This document shows positions 47,832 to 60,376 of a DNA stretch of 64,000 bases, in pieces. Position numbers and translations under genes: made by a program. Each line of letters begins with the position of its first letter. Position 1 is the stretch's first letter. This DNA comes from Sarcocystis neurona (taxonomy: Eukaryota > Apicomplexa > Conoidasida > Eucoccidiorida > Sarcocystidae). The notes beneath the pieces are model-generated. The model searched no databases. It saw only the letters and a list, made by a program, of their open reading frames with translations, and had not been told where the DNA came from. Location: the NCBI GenBank assembly GCA_000727475.1, contig KL647288.1, positions 5,694,446 through 5,758,445 on the forward strand. The letters are read 5' to 3'.

Positions 47832-48807
47832 TACACAATGTGCAGAGAATTCTAGAAAATTTATTGTGATACACGCAAGCAACGGCGCATCCGGCATAAG
47901 TTCTGTTTACTCACGGCGTGAACTTCACCTGTCTGCCGAAGGCCTTCCTCTTCCTGTTCCCTATGACGTCACACACGGCGATACGCAGTGGCAGTCATGT
48001 TGACTTATCCGTGCTACACAGCAAAAAACGATGTCCGGCTGTGATTTAAAGCGTCGACGAGCGTTTAATGACTCGTGAGACACCACTTAAAATGTGACAC
48101 ATCCTGTGCTCTTCGTAACCTGTCGTGAATGGGTTTTCCAGAGCTGGCCCGGAGATTGTGTGACCTCCTTGGCGAGAGTTCCAAACCGCAGGAGGGCTAA
48201 AACACGTACACGCGATGGCCTGCAGTCACGCCGTGGAACGGGTGATGTATTCTCCCTAGCGGCCGGTAAAAGGACCGAAAAAAACCAGCGCCGACTTTAT
48301 TGGGTTGCTGCTTGGCCCACGCCATCAGCCATTCCTGTTTCCCTACGCTGGGAGCTATCCGTACGACAAGTGTGGATAAAACGAGGTAATGCAGATTTTC
48401 TTCCCGACCTTTATCATATTCACTTTCTGCCTCCTCGTTACTTCAGGTGAGCCGCCGGGGGCACCACGCGTCTACCTCGCAGCGACGCCGCAACGCCAGA
48501 CTCTGCGTGAACACAGTGTGTCGCCAGCGCTTCTTTGATTCGTGGTCCACAAATTACATTTCCACCACCGTCACTGCACATTTCTCCTTTCGTATTGGCG
48601 ACAGGATTTCTTCAGTTCTGCGGCGGTCTAGACGGGCGGCAAATTCGTAGTGCTCGTCCCCTTGCGTATGCGCCTACAGTATACTTAACGTATTCCCGCA
48701 CGTGACGCTCAATGCCATCATTGCGTCCCCTTCCCACCTTTGTTAGCATGAGTCGTACTTCTCTTCTCACTGTGCTTCTTGAACTACAAACGCCCAGCGT
48801 TTGTGAT

Positions 48808-49102
48808 TCCCAACCACTATACACGCGGGTTGCAGTTTGTTTTGCCGCATGGCAAATCTTTCGGTAGCACGTTTGATACTGAGTTGTCCCACCTGGCCCT
48901 TCAAAACGACACAGTGCGCACCTTCCAAAAGTGCTGCCGGAAGCTCGATGTCCGTCCTAGTGCAACGCTGCTGTTAGACAGTGTCACGTGTTTCATTATG
49001 AGGTGTAGTGACGATGCAGTTGATAAGGTGCCCTCAGCAGGTGGCTTCTTGGCGGTGTCCGCCGCCCGGGTGCATGAAGCGCAGCGACAGCGACGCCGTT
49101 AG
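48808..49102 (+). CDS. Coding-like segment, possible exon
   Basis: After aaacgcccag an open frame reads FVIPNHYTRGLQFVLPHGKS, ELSHLALQNDTVRTFQKCC and LDVRPSATLLLDSV to a stop near 49,102. The composition is protein-like, but no ATG precedes it in frame nearby, so it would be an internal or last exon. Not recognised. Confidence 0.3.
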
Positions 49103-50220
49103 TTCGAGTGTCCAGGTTCCGCCGGTCTTTGTTGCTTGGTGCATTCAAGCCTACGAAAAAGAATCTGGGCATAAAACTGAGACAAAAAGTATTTGCGCCC
49201 GTGCACGTTGTATGGCGCAACCCAATTCTGCATTAGAAGACCGCACGCCGCATCCCTGTAGGGGTGCTGCAATGTCTTTTCCCGCATGATGCAGACTTTC
49301 CGACAAAGTCTTCGTCTGTGCGGGTGGAAATGCATTGTCCGTGGCTCAATCTCGTCCAGCGCAGACGAGCAGGGTGGAATATTTATATTCTACGTGTCCA
49401 AGTAACGCCTGCTACACCCCGTTTCCTTCGGCTGCATCTGGCTGACTGCCCACGCGCAGTCAGATGCAGAGTTAGTAGCGGCTAGGATATTTTTACCGCG
49501 ACCGAATGCGAGAGCAGCGCTGCTTCTGCATTCAGGTGTAGAGGACCATCAAGCGCTAGTGTGACTTCATACTGGTGACGAAATGGCAGTTTTGCGGTGC
49601 ATTACGGATCTCCCATATCGAAAGCATGTAGGGTAATGATGCCCTGCGTGTTGACTAGCTCACCCACAGGCCCGCGGCGTACGTCGGGCATGTGCAGTCT
49701 GAGCACAAGCGCGAACGTCTTTCTTTGCATTTGTGCGACGCGATCGTTTGTTCGCACTGTTGCCTCGTACTAAGCACCACGCGAGGCTTTTGACATCGTG
49801 CTGGGCAGTAATATAAAGCAGTATACCTTGAAAGTGCTGCCGAGCGCGTGGTTCGCGCGCGGTAAGCACTTTATGACCTTTGCACTCCCTTTTTTCTGAG
49901 GCATTAAAGGATAAGAAGGCATAAAGCAGCGAATGCATGGAGTCTGCAAGCGGAAGTCACTGCCGTACGCAGGTCGCCACCTGCGTTGGGTTATACGTCA
50001 CCCATATTCGTTACGGAGGCGGGAAACGTGGCGCCAAGGGCGTACGAGGGAAAGGAGGCTGAGAGGTACACTGTCCCGCGGACGGGGCGGAAAATAATGA
50101 GCGCTTTTTTATGCGGAAGATCCACGCCTTGTGGCAATGACCTGGTAACGCTATGCATGCCTTTGACGGAAATGTTGGAGCGCGTGTGTACCATTTTGAA
50201 CTCGCACGGTAAAGGACAAA

Positions 50221-52230
50221 ATGTCGAAACGCGCCAACAGTAGCCCGCCCTGCTCCCGCCGCCCTTTCGACTACTCTCAGGTTCCACAGAATGACAGTAC
50301 GCCGTCGGGCTCGTACCAGAGAGTTCCATACTGCTGTGCCTGTAGCCCACGACGGCGTCCACGAGCCGTCAGTCCGTCTAAAAGCGCTTCTTTGTATCGC
50401 GAACATGCAGCCCATTACGCACACAAGTTTCGTGCTGCAATCGACTACACCATTCAAGAAAAGCCGCGACAAGTACTCTCAGGCGGGATTCTTCTATTAT
50501 TTCTTTATTTCATGGGTTTTCACTGCCCACTCGCGTCTCCCCCTGAGGCGACAGACATTTCACCATCCTTGAACAGTGGATCTCAAGCAGATGTTCGTGG
50601 TTGTGCCTCGCAGAGGGCGCGTCCCTCTGTGATGTTGGACACAGAGGACGCAGCTGAACTGTCGTGTGATACTCGCCCACAAGAACAGGAAGCGTTAGAA
50701 CAGGGAAGGGAACGTGGTGCAGATCGTAGTGGGGGCAATTCATTTCAAGTTGAAGAGCAATCCACGTACAGGACAGGCGAGGAGAGAAGGGATGAAGGAG
50801 GAAAGCATGTAGTCGCCCCAGGGATGTCTTGGGAAGGTCTGTTTCCCACTTCTACGAAGCCAGCCCCTCCAGGAAGTGACAGCATCCGCCGCGGGATGTT
50901 CATGCTGCTTGTTATGATTGCTTTCTACACGTTTTTGCAGTCGAAGGATGGCCTGCTAGTGCGGCCGCATCCCGGCTTCTGGCGCGTGGTGCATGGCGTC
51001 GGTGTGGCGCACCTGTTACTCTTGGTGTGGCTACTGGCTGTCACTCCTGAAATTGGTAGAGAGACCCTGCAGCAGTTGTTTCCCGAAATCAGGGGAAAAC
51101 GGAAGGACGTGTTTGCGGGCACACTTGTAGCGGACTGCCGTATTAACGCATCCACCGTCTACCGGCAGATTACGAGTGTGTGGTTTGTCAGTCACGTGGT
51201 TGGCTGGCTGGTGAAGATGATCATTTTACGCGATTGGGGCTTCTGTTTGCTTTATTCTATATGTTTTGAAGTGGCTGAACTGACTTTTCACTGGGTGGTC
51301 CCGGAGCTTCGCGAATGCTGGTGGGACAGCGTTGTGGTGGATGCACTGCTGAGCAACTTGAGCGGGATGTTGCTAGGTGTTGTGCTGATGAAGATGGTTA
51401 AAATGCACCAGTACGACTGGTTGGGCAGACACCCACTGTATACGAAGCTAGTTACGCGCTTCATGCCTTTCGGCGGAGGTTACGAGTGGGCGTTTTACGA
51501 GACGCCTAAACACCTAGGACTCGCAGTTGTTCTGCTGTTGCTCTGCTTGCTCACGGAATTAAATGTATTCTTTTTGATGGCTTTTCTGGACATCCCTGCG
51601 GCACACTATTGTAACCCTCTGCGTGTCATTTATCTCACCCTACTCGGCGCGAGCGCAGCAGCAGAACATTATGAGTACACCATGTACAGCCAGGAACGCA
51701 TCGGACATAATGAGTGGTTGTTAGCCATCATTCTCATTGTTGAGCTTATGGTGTGCGCCAAGTATGGAAGCGAGCGCCTGAAAAAAGCTGTGGTCCCTCC
51801 AGAAATATGCAGTTGCTGGGGCTTGTCGCTTGCACTGTTTGGTATTTGGTGTTCCTGCTATTTTACTGTTAAGCGAGATTCTGCAGCTGCAGATAAGACG
51901 CTTAATAAGAGGTGGGCTCAAGGGGGGAGAACGGAGCATGTAAGCGACTGTACATCCGTGAAGGCACGTGAAAAAAGCTTAAAACAAGACGCGGGAGACA
52001 TTCCCCACGAACTAGTGCCTTCGGGTGACAGGCTGACGGGAGGGCGCATGGAAGTCGTGTCAAAAAAGTGTGTTGGTCGTTCGTGGTGGGGAGTCACGGG
52101 GCAACGGTTGCGGTGGTACCGAGACCGCTTGAGGCTTCTGGTTTTGACTGTCCCTCCTCAGGCATGCTTTCTTCCATTAATATACCTCTCAAAGTTTTAC
52201 TATTACGACTACGAAGAAATGAAATTATGA
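50221..52230 (+). CDS. PSS: Phosphatidylserine synthase, base-exchange type
   Basis: A PSS-family (PSS1/PSS2-like) enzyme of the ER membrane that makes phosphatidylserine by exchanging the head group of an existing phospholipid for serine. The 669-residue frame is continuous from ATG 50,221, with no intron needed. It has a cytosolic polar N-terminus, a hydrophobic segment at about 86-103, an acidic linker to about 220, then a series of membrane segments from about 225 to 545. The family signature is clear at residues 361-400: ELRECWWDSVVVDALLSNL, then GMLLGVVLMKM and YDWLGR, with E365, W367, W368 and D369 in the core. LRDWGFCLLYSICFEVAE precedes it, as in other members. The protein is about 200 residues longer than animal PSS1, mainly from the N-terminal linker and a polar C-terminal tail (about 555-640). 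It is the only gene within several kilobases on either side. Confidence 0.93.
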   Translation: MSKRANSSPPCSRRPFDYSQVPQNDSTPSGSYQRVPYCCACSPRRRPRAVSPSKSASLYREHAAHYAHKFRAAIDYTIQEKPRQVLSGGILLLFLYFMGFHCPLASPPEATDISPSLNSGSQADVRGCASQRARPSVMLDTEDAAELSCDTRPQEQEALEQGRERGADRSGGNSFQVEEQSTYRTGEERRDEGGKHVVAPGMSWEGLFPTSTKPAPPGSDSIRRGMFMLLVMIAFYTFLQSKDGLLVRPHPGFWRVVHGVGVAHLLLLVWLLAVTPEIGRETLQQLFPEIRGKRKDVFAGTLVADCRINASTVYRQITSVWFVSHVVGWLVKMIILRDWGFCLLYSICFEVAELTFHWVVPELRECWWDSVVVDALLSNLSGMLLGVVLMKMVKMHQYDWLGRHPLYTKLVTRFMPFGGGYEWAFYETPKHLGLAVVLLLLCLLTELNVFFLMAFLDIPAAHYCNPLRVIYLTLLGASAAAEHYEYTMYSQERIGHNEWLLAIILIVELMVCAKYGSERLKKAVVPPEICSCWGLSLALFGIWCSCYFTVKRDSAAADKTLNKRWAQGGRTEHVSDCTSVKAREKSLKQDAGDIPHELVPSGDRLTGGRMEVVSKKCVGRSWWGVTGQRLRWYRDRLRLLVLTVPPQACFLPLIYLSKFYYYDYEEMKL

Positions 52231-55200
52231 CCAGTACTGACTTGAAAGAACTGTATTTCGGTGTCCGCAGGCTTTTCGAGCTGAGCTGGCATTGAGACGG
52301 GGATGCCTCGTGGGACGAAAGAGTTTCTCTATCTTGCGGACGTGGTTGAAGCGAACAAGCATTAATAGAATTGAAGGTTCATCCAGGGGGGCCTCCGACG
52401 GTCGCGGATCAACGAAACTACAGAGGAGGAAGGTATGATGCAGGGACAATGCTTTCCCTATATTCCCCTCACGACAGCTCTACAATACGTAATGCTGTCA
52501 TAAGACACTGCGTTGCTCTTGCTTCCCACCATAATTTCGGTGGCGTGCGTCCCCTAGGGAACTACCCGGATACATGTAATTCCGTAATTTTCTTTATATC
52601 CTACGTTGTTTGGTCACAATGCCGTGTGTTAGCGGCGGAAAATTGGGTTACCAGGCGGTGTTTTTTTTTCCATAGTGTATCGTGTGGTGTCGTGAGGAGG
52701 AGGGCCGCGGCGTCGTGGGGGATCTGCAGATGTTCTGAAGGATTCTGCCGTTGAATGGCGCCTTATTGTTGTCAAAAGTCGAGGTGCACACCCAGGGTTG
52801 TCTGCTATATACAATCCATACAAGTATACAGGGGGCTGCACAAGTTTTGCCTGGCAGTGGTGCTTCAGGAAACGTGATCACAGGGAAATCGATAGAGTTG
52901 AGCACCTGAAGAAGCGACAATGTTTAGCAGGTCCGTAGAGCTGCTTTAAAACGGTTGAAACAGGTCACGCTAACTGATATCGACCATTCCACCCAAGCGA
53001 CCTTGCGGAATGCCTGTTACATAATTTCGACTCCGGCTGAGACACGCTGAATTTAAGCCGCACACACTGAAGTGCTATTCGGGCGACTGTGTCACCCACG
53101 CAGACGTACAGCAGCAATAACGTTGTGCTAATCGACTACGGAGTATGCGGCCCAACTGAGCCAGTGGAGTCGACTTGAACGTTTGAAAGTTTCTTTTGGC
53201 TGAGCGTGCTGCAGCACGCAGAATGATTTTGTGACGTGTACCCTGGAGAAAGGAGTATTTGGTCCGGACAGATTTTCACAGAAGCAAACAGTCACATCGG
53301 ACCAGTTTTTATTGTGATGAGGTCCGAGCTGCGCGAATCTCACGAGAGAAAGTGATGGAGAGCTCCACTGGAGTCTCTGATGATGCTACACTCTGTCTTT
53401 TGTTGAACGAGTGATGATTCTAGGACCTGAGTTGTACGTGGGCGAGAGGCACGTCGTGGCAGTGAGACCGCCAAAATTGTCTAGCTGCCTCGGCCTCTCT
53501 TGTTCACTGTTGACCTAGGAGTCGAAACACCCTTGAATGGCGTCCGTAGGTGATGAAGTGCGTCCGTTCCGCGGTCGTCACGTAGGAACTCGGGACATCC
53601 GTCTTGTTCTATAAGAAAACGGATGACGTTTTAGTTCGATGCAGGTTTACGAAAGTCGAACTCGTTTTAATTTTTTGAGGAGCCCCGGCGCAGCTCACCA
53701 TTTGCGTGAAGACAATCTCTATTTGCGGGAGGCTGCCGGGAACGATACAGCTAATGAAAAATGTTGTCTTTTCTGGCTCCACAGGATACGAAAGAGCGTC
53801 CGGGCACAAGTGTGGTTTCCCACGTTGCTTGGGCGAGCAGAGCATCCCTATCTAGAGTCATCTACGCGGAAGTACACGACGTTTGACGTTCTTGAAATGC
53901 AGTGGACGAAAGTGCTACGCCACCGTGACTCTACCGTGTTCATCCGTTTTTTTCGTGACATCAGAAATGACATATGTATAGTGGGTAACGTCAAGTTCAT
54001 GTTGCGTTATCGTAATCTGAAGTACATCAGGCGCCCTTTACTATTGTATGACTCTCCCACGCACGAGCACCTTGTTGAACAAGGCGGCGAAGAAGTAAGA
54101 CGATACCAACTTTTGGATACTGATTAAAGCAGATTCTGGTACAGAGTAAGAACGAGCTGGCAGTAGCAACCACAGGGGACGCAGCGCGACGTGACGAATC
54201 TTCGACAGCAACACTCATACAAACCTCCATGCTCTTCTATGAAGGTGGTGTAACGTGTCCAGTAGATTTTCCCCTTTGCAGAGGGAGTATGTCGTAGAAC
54301 GTCTTCTTACACTGCTTGATCAAGTGGATGTGACTTGACGCGTGCACCTCAGTAAGTCCTGCTTGTCTAAGGTTGACAGTGGCATCACGCGTTGCTGCCA
54401 CACCACACTCGAGGTAATCTTTTCGTCGTTTGTAACGCAGATGGGCGAATGCGAACACTGCCTTTGGATGATTGCAAGTAGTCAAGTAATCGACAACCTC
54501 AGTAGAACACTGACTACTTCCCTCCGTTGAGCGCCAGGTGGTCTACGTCGCCATGATTCGCATCGTAGTAGAGCAAAGTCTTTCCTTTCAAGGACGGAGG
54601 CGATCGTGTAGTATTTTTGCCTCTCCTTACGTCCCCTTCGTATCCGACAAGACACTCGTGAGGATTGCGACTGGCACATCGTACCATACTCACACAATCC
54701 TGGCAGCAGAGCGTGGACTGCACGGTTCGCCCCACGTAGAAGCACATGCATTGCACTTAATAGTTTTTCGATACGATGTCAGAGCGTGAATTTAATGTAT
54801 TACGAATGTGGCGACGCGGCTTCGGTTGCATAATCTGGTATCATGTGCTGGTCGATCTGGGTTGTCTCCATGAAAAGCACTGAAGCACACGCTAGTCCCA
54901 CTTGTCTGGATCAGAGACAATCTGTGCTGAGGGGGAAGAAGGCTTATATGTGAAGCACATTACTCTGTAGGGCCTCGCTATACTACACTATGGTGCGCTG
55001 GCAGCACACGCTGCCTGTGTGGTATTCCAGTCTGACTGTTCAGGCGGGAAGTCGACGAATGCAGTTCGAAAACTGTCAAAGATGTGCATCCAAAGACTGA
55101 AGGCTTCTGGCGGATAACCGCTTTTGGTGTCTCACGTCTGGCTAACGGAGGTGAATGTAGAAACAGCGTACTTGTGTCAGTTATTTCTCGTCAGAGAAGA

Positions 55201-55253
55201 GCTTGACATTGACACAAAACTACCGCTTGGTCGCTTCTTCGGTCCTGCGCCGC
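52231..55253. other. Repeat-poor stretch between PSS and CYB5D1
   Basis: Non-repetitive DNA without a recognised gene. The only long frame is 53,639-54,127 on the plus strand, listed separately. No RNA gene or tandem repeat is visible. Confidence 0.5.
53639..54127 (+). CDS. Hypothetical protein or last exon, unknown
   Basis: An ATG-initiated frame of 162 residues. The second half is protein-like and basic: KYTTFDVLEMQWTKVLRHR, then FIRFFRDIRNDICIVGNVKF and LRYRNLKYIRRPLLLYD. A possible acceptor, ctggctccacag at about 53,784, would make only the part after it coding (phase open). No domain is recognised. It is the longest unexplained frame in the repeat-poor half. Confidence 0.42.
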   Translation: MQVYESRTRFNFLRSPGAAHHLREDNLYLREAAGNDTANEKCCLFWLHRIRKSVRAQVWFPTLLGRAEHPYLESSTRKYTTFDVLEMQWTKVLRHRDSTVFIRFFRDIRNDICIVGNVKFMLRYRNLKYIRRPLLLYDSPTHEHLVEQGGEEVRRYQLLDTD

Positions 55254-55964
55254 TTATGCGGCGGTGAGGTTGTCTCGAAACTGCAAATGGAGAGTTGGTA
55301 TGCCGTCCTCGTCGAGCAGTCCTAGACGCTCCATTTGTTCTCTCTCGTCGGCGATACCGTTTCCTTCCAGCGTCTTGTCCATGTTCAGTGGTTTCGCAAG
55401 GTATGTCCATGTGTACGAGTCACAGTGATGGTTTTCTTTTAAATATCTCTTCTTTATGTCGTCGATTGTGTCTTCACATGGAACTTCCAGTAGCACGCTC
55501 TGCTGCGTCAGTACGTTAACGATTCGGACTTTCCGCGCTTGCCGGGTCAGCTTTCCAATAGTGTATCTGTTGTCTCTCCACCACGGAGAACCTATTTTCG
55601 TACTCCACTCCCCGCATGGGTACGGAGGAGGCACGTGGGTAAATCTCCTTAATGGGACAAGCCTCTGAATACCGCCGGTTTCCGCCTCCAAGGACTGCAT
55701 GGGGTCTCCGGTAGACGCATCGAACCAATGCGAAATATCTGTTCCGGCCGCTTCCACTATGGGAAGGGTTAATTCACTAGAATCCTTCACTACTAAAGGA
55801 GTCAGGTCTAAAATTCTCCCACCAACGGCTACCCAGCAATCATAGTGGTGTCTGTGCTCTGACAACTCAGATAATGTATAGTAACTGACCTGTCGAAGCT
55901 GTTTGGCAACCGCCTCAACGGCCACATCTTCGTAATTGTGCGTTCGGAAAGCCACTGTCAGCAT
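55254..55964 (-). CDS. CYB5D1: Cytochrome b5 domain-containing protein 1 (CYB5D1-like)
   Basis: A 236-residue single-exon protein from ATG 55,964 to the stop at 55,254. Residues about 27-95 form a cytochrome b5-type haem domain of the CYB5D1 subtype: LSELSEHRHHYDCWVAVGGR then ILDLTPL, with a second axial-type His in DISHWFD (H79). Residues about 145-232 form a ubiquitin-like fold: VRIVNVLTQQSVLLEVPCED, DDIKKRYL, and LGLLDEDGIPTLHLQF. This two-domain order and the total length match CYB5D1 of animals and flagellated protists. Established work ties CYB5D1 to cilia and axonemes; here a role in the flagellated microgamete is an inference. The canonical HPGG of cytochrome b5 is absent, as is usual in this subfamily. 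Confidence 0.9.
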   Translation of the reverse strand: MLTVAFRTHNYEDVAVEAVAKQLRQVSYYTLSELSEHRHHYDCWVAVGGRILDLTPLVVKDSSELTLPIVEAAGTDISHWFDASTGDPMQSLEAETGGIQRLVPLRRFTHVPPPYPCGEWSTKIGSPWWRDNRYTIGKLTRQARKVRIVNVLTQQSVLLEVPCEDTIDDIKKRYLKENHHCDSYTWTYLAKPLNMDKTLEGNGIADEREQMERLGLLDEDGIPTLHLQFRDNLTAA

Positions 55965-57534
55965 TTTGAATCATCTAGTCACAAGAAGACCCCTGACAGG
56001 ACTGCACGCATGTTGGTAAGTCCAGTAATTGAATGACATGCCAGTAACGTTTCTGCTCAACAAGCCACGAAAGACCGTGTGTGGGGAAGCTGCAGCCAAT
56101 GAAGACTCCCCTCAGGTACAACCTGACGCCGTAGGAGACGACTCGTCTTCGTTTCGTCGCTACGTGGATTGACTTCCGTTGTTGGTCCTGGTTCGAATTA
56201 TCTCCCCGGTAAAACGTGTGCGGGAACCATGGCGAGGAACGTGCGAGTGAGCCCTTCGCGATAAACACATTTCAGATGCGTCAGGTACACGGGCACGTGT
56301 TAGCATATTCTTACAAGAACAACCTTACTTTTACCAATTAGAGAGCACAACGAAGTCAAACAAAGCGTAGAACACCGGAAGGAGGACAGGCAAGTAGATT
56401 TACTCCTTGCAGTCCGATATGCAGAAAAGTGCTACGCAGAGCCGACGTCTTACAGATTCCTTAAGCGCTGTGGGACCCCCCAGCTGCATAGTCACACCGT
56501 TAAGCTGCTGCGGGACGTGCTCCACACAGCTGGGCATTTGCACTCAATGAAACTCCCAAATTAAGGGAAACACTGAGGCAAATAGAGTTAGATCCCCCAG
56601 ACCATGCTACGAAAGCAACCCTTCCTCTGCACGCTATCGTGCGGGCGCCCCGGTCCATTTGTGTTTCTCTGTAAGTCTTTGTCGCTCTATTAGAAATGAC
56701 GCGAAGGATGCACGTCTGGTTGTACCTTGGAGTGACTTACGCGAAGAATAAATTTCAATACTACATCCACTGGAATCCACTGGAATAGAGTGACATCACT
56801 GTGAAACTGGAAAGATGGGCCGACCTCCTACTGCAGTCGTTGCGCCCGCGCTGGCTGCAGCGGCGACGCCATATGTGTGATACATGGCTACATATCCACT
56901 AGGGCTGCATTTCTCTTAGTATTGTTGTTGAAGATGTTTGGGCCCGTGCAAACACGACGTGGTGGGAGCTTCTCCGTTGAGGTGGCAGTTAATTCAGTCG
57001 GGGCACGTCTGCGGCAGTACCACGTGGTCCTACGAGTAAGATTTCTGCCTGCACCGCGTAGTAATGCCTCCCAATTCTGGGTCGTTCTTGACTGCAGTGA
57101 ATTGCTCTACTCACCCAAGACAATCTTCGTCTCGTCTATCCTGCAAAGCTATCCTTGCAAAGGTCGTTCGTCGTTGAAAAGTACGCTGTAGGACCGTCAC
57201 CAGCGCTGCAGCACCAGCGGCTGAGCAGTACAAACGAGGGTACACTACGGGGTACCCGGCAGGGATGCAGTCGGGTCTTCAAGAGGCCACCTTGCAGTCT
57301 GTGGCGTTCCACTTCACTCAGACTAGTAGATTACCCTCCAAAAAAGTACCGTTGACGGAACCATGTCGCAGACGTGTCCCAAACTACTCTTCAGGTGCGT
57401 CATTCCGTAGGGGGCGCCTTCGGGAAACACCTTTTCTCCATTGGATCAGGCATTCCTTGAATGGGATAAGCGGAAAACTGTCTGTATCTATATACGCGTA
57501 CGTGCGAGTGTGCTGTAACAGCACCTGTCAGCCA

Positions 57535-57732
57535 TTATAGTATGTCTTCGACAAACACTGCTTTTGGGCGCGGGCACGCGACTAAGTACATATATGTATT
57601 CCCTGAGGTTCCTCCAAATACAGGGGTGAAAAGAGGGGCAGTGATTTCCTGGGAATGTAGGACAAGAGTTGCCGCAGCGGCCAGTATATCTCTAGGCAGC
57701 CGCGAGACACACTCACCAGCGGCTGCCAGCAT
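57535..57732 (-). CDS. Small hypothetical ORF, 65 aa
   Basis: ATG at 57,732 to TAA at 57,535. It reads MLAAAGECVSRLPRDILAAA and later FTPVFGGTSGNTYMYLV. The composition is protein-like, but the plus strand is also open over the same bases (57,542-57,748), so at most one is real. No family is recognised. Confidence 0.2.
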   Translation of the reverse strand: MLAAAGECVSRLPRDILAAAATLVLHSQEITAPLFTPVFGGTSGNTYMYLVACPRPKAVFVEDIL

Positions 57733-60376
57733 CAGAAAACACCACTAAACCGGCATCCTGAGTTAAATACATAATCATATAGCTGCACCCAGCTTCACGT
57801 ATGTTCGTTTGTTGTGACTAGCATATGAATTACCTGCGTGGTCAACGAGTGAAGACACCCAGGCCCCAATGTCGACTGGAGCGGGATGCACCGTTGCAAG
57901 CACGTCAATGCTTTTCCTTTGACGTGACTCCAGTAATATCCTGCGCATACCCGATATCTCCCCCTAGCCAGGCTCTCGCACACTCGGTCATATCTTTCAG
58001 CTAAATAGGTCCCACGTGGTGTGACGTCTACGTAACATGCTGCAACAGGTACTTATGCTCCACAAACGTCAACGCATCTTTCCATTAGCAGTGGGAAGTC
58101 CCAACTGAGCAATTCTAGATGGTCCCTTGCGAGTGACACTTTCAACGCCAGCTTCGTTGCCTATACTTCCCCTTACATCGGGTGAGTTACACTGCAGATC
58201 ATGTTCGGTATGGTCACCGAGTCTTTGAAAGACTCCTGCCGGAAAACAACGTGTTGTGCACCAGCGCATACGCGGCGCCCAGTGCTTTACCCTGCTGCGT
58301 AGATACATATGCTGTCTTCTTTGCTGGTTGGGTGCACTGTATATGCAACTGTGTGTGCACTCGTTCTCTTTTGCTTACGACGCTTTCTCAAGAAGATTCT
58401 CTGAGCGTGCCCTGTCTTACAGTTTTCCCTTGGTGGCCCGCACCAGGAGCGTGCTAACCCTCCACCCTCAATAGTACGTAGCGTAGCGTCACAGTCTCCC
58501 AAACGCAGAACTGTTCCGCATGTGGGGATGCACACCGTCCCCAAAATATAAGTAACAAGGGCAGTACCACTACGTTGGACCAATGCAAATCAAACTCTAC
58601 GACCTTGCCAATTAACACTTCTAAAGGAACGGAGGTTCAGAAGAATATTGACGACCTTATACCTGACATATTTCCTCCTTACGACGTACTGCACCCTTGC
58701 ATGCACATCATCTTCGACCTGAAGTCGAAAAAGGAGAAAGGAGCGACGGAGGAATAATTTGGTTGTCCAAAGAAACAATCTCGCGCTTCTGTTCGAATAA
58801 AAATGCGGCTGCCTTGTGTTCCGTGAGCCTTGACGCTCGGTCGTCTTATGAGTTTCAGGTGCACAGAAAGCAGACAATTCTCTGCCGGTCGTGAACTAAT
58901 CATTCAGGTCGGTGTACGAAAAGTCATCCTCTGATCAGCGAACCACGTTCCTTCGCGCAAGGACGTTCGCAGAGAAGGCTTTTGAAACAACAGCTGGTGA
59001 GGAGTCCTCTTCCAGGCACAAGAACTGGAGGCTCAATCCAAATCACAAGGTGTACGCGTTTGAATGGCGAGCAATGTTGCAGAGAGTCTCGTACGTTGTG
59101 GGAAGTCACAGAAGGTTTGAAGTACTTGTTCATGCCTCCCGCCTGCAAAGCCAGCAGTAGACGCGGGTTCGCGTCGCACTTACAGAAATAGGACAGGAGG
59201 GAGGCCGTATTTGTGTGTTCGTTTGTACACGAGTACGTGCGTGCGTGCGAGTATCTGCGGCACCATTTAGGTCTGTACCAGGACATAATATTATGGAGTC
59301 ACAGTGCAGATGGTCTCAGCGAGTTCACTCGTCTGGCGGGTGCATGTTGCACGCCACCTTGACCCTGTAGCTTACTGCGCTCGAACGTGAACTGGCATGG
59401 ACAGGTTTACCTCCCAAGTAATCTAGCGAGTTCGGCCTCGATAACAATGTGTTCGTTGTTGTCTTGCTCGGTCTCAGAAAGCTAGACGCAGCTGCAACAG
59501 GCTGCTCACTCTCTGCCAGGGAGGACCCAAACCTGCAAGTGACGAGTCCGGGCTGCGATCCTTCAAATCACGGGTAACCGAGAGAGAGATCAACTGCTCA
59601 AACGCTGGACGAGGCCGTTGGAAGTGCAGCCCATGTGTCTCTGCGTAATACCGAGATTGTCGTGTGCTATGTACGGCGAATCGTCTGTGTTTCACCTACG
59701 CAGGAAAAGGCTGCCAGCACTTCCACAAGGGCAAACACGGGGGACGACATAGAAGTGTCCCCCAGTAAACTGATACAACGCCGCACAATTGCTGATGTGG
59801 GAGTGGAAAACATATGTATATCACTGATGATCCACATGACAAACAGGGTGGGCGTACCCTGCGGTGTTTGGTTCACACATGATGAAAATCAAAATACTTC
59901 GTTCGAATCAAAAGTGGGGGAGTGACGAATACGGAGCAACAGTGGATCCAAAAAGGCGGCAATGCGCAAAAACTAGCAAGTATAGAGCCACAAATGGTAG
60001 AAAATCAATCGTTAACACTTACGGTCCGAGCGCAGCACAAACTATACAAGCACTGCATGGTGCTCGTGCGAAAGTGTTTGAGCTTTCAGCGCAGGTGGTG
60101 TAGAGGTTATCCAGCCTTCCTTCCCCGTAACTGCAGCAGCTTAACAACAACACTGTGCTCACCTGACTTTCGACTGCTGTGGAACTGTTCGTCGCCCAGC
60201 CAGTAGTTTAACTAACGAATTTTGGCTCTCAACGACGTTGTGTACATGAGACAACGAAAAACATAGTCACTATCGTCGCAAAAGTGACGAACGTGCAGAA
60301 CATCGCGACTTGACCATTTCACCAGCGACTGTTGTGCTCCATGCGCAAAGCGGACCACATACGCAGGGCATACCTC

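Larger units (their letters stand above)
44397..50220. other. Repeat-poor stretch, no confident gene
   Basis: Up to about 44,660 there is residual microsatellite; beyond it almost none. Short coding-like frames occur on the plus strand between 45.6 and 49.1 kb and are listed separately with low confidence. I recognise no family and see no RNA gene. Confidence 0.6.
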
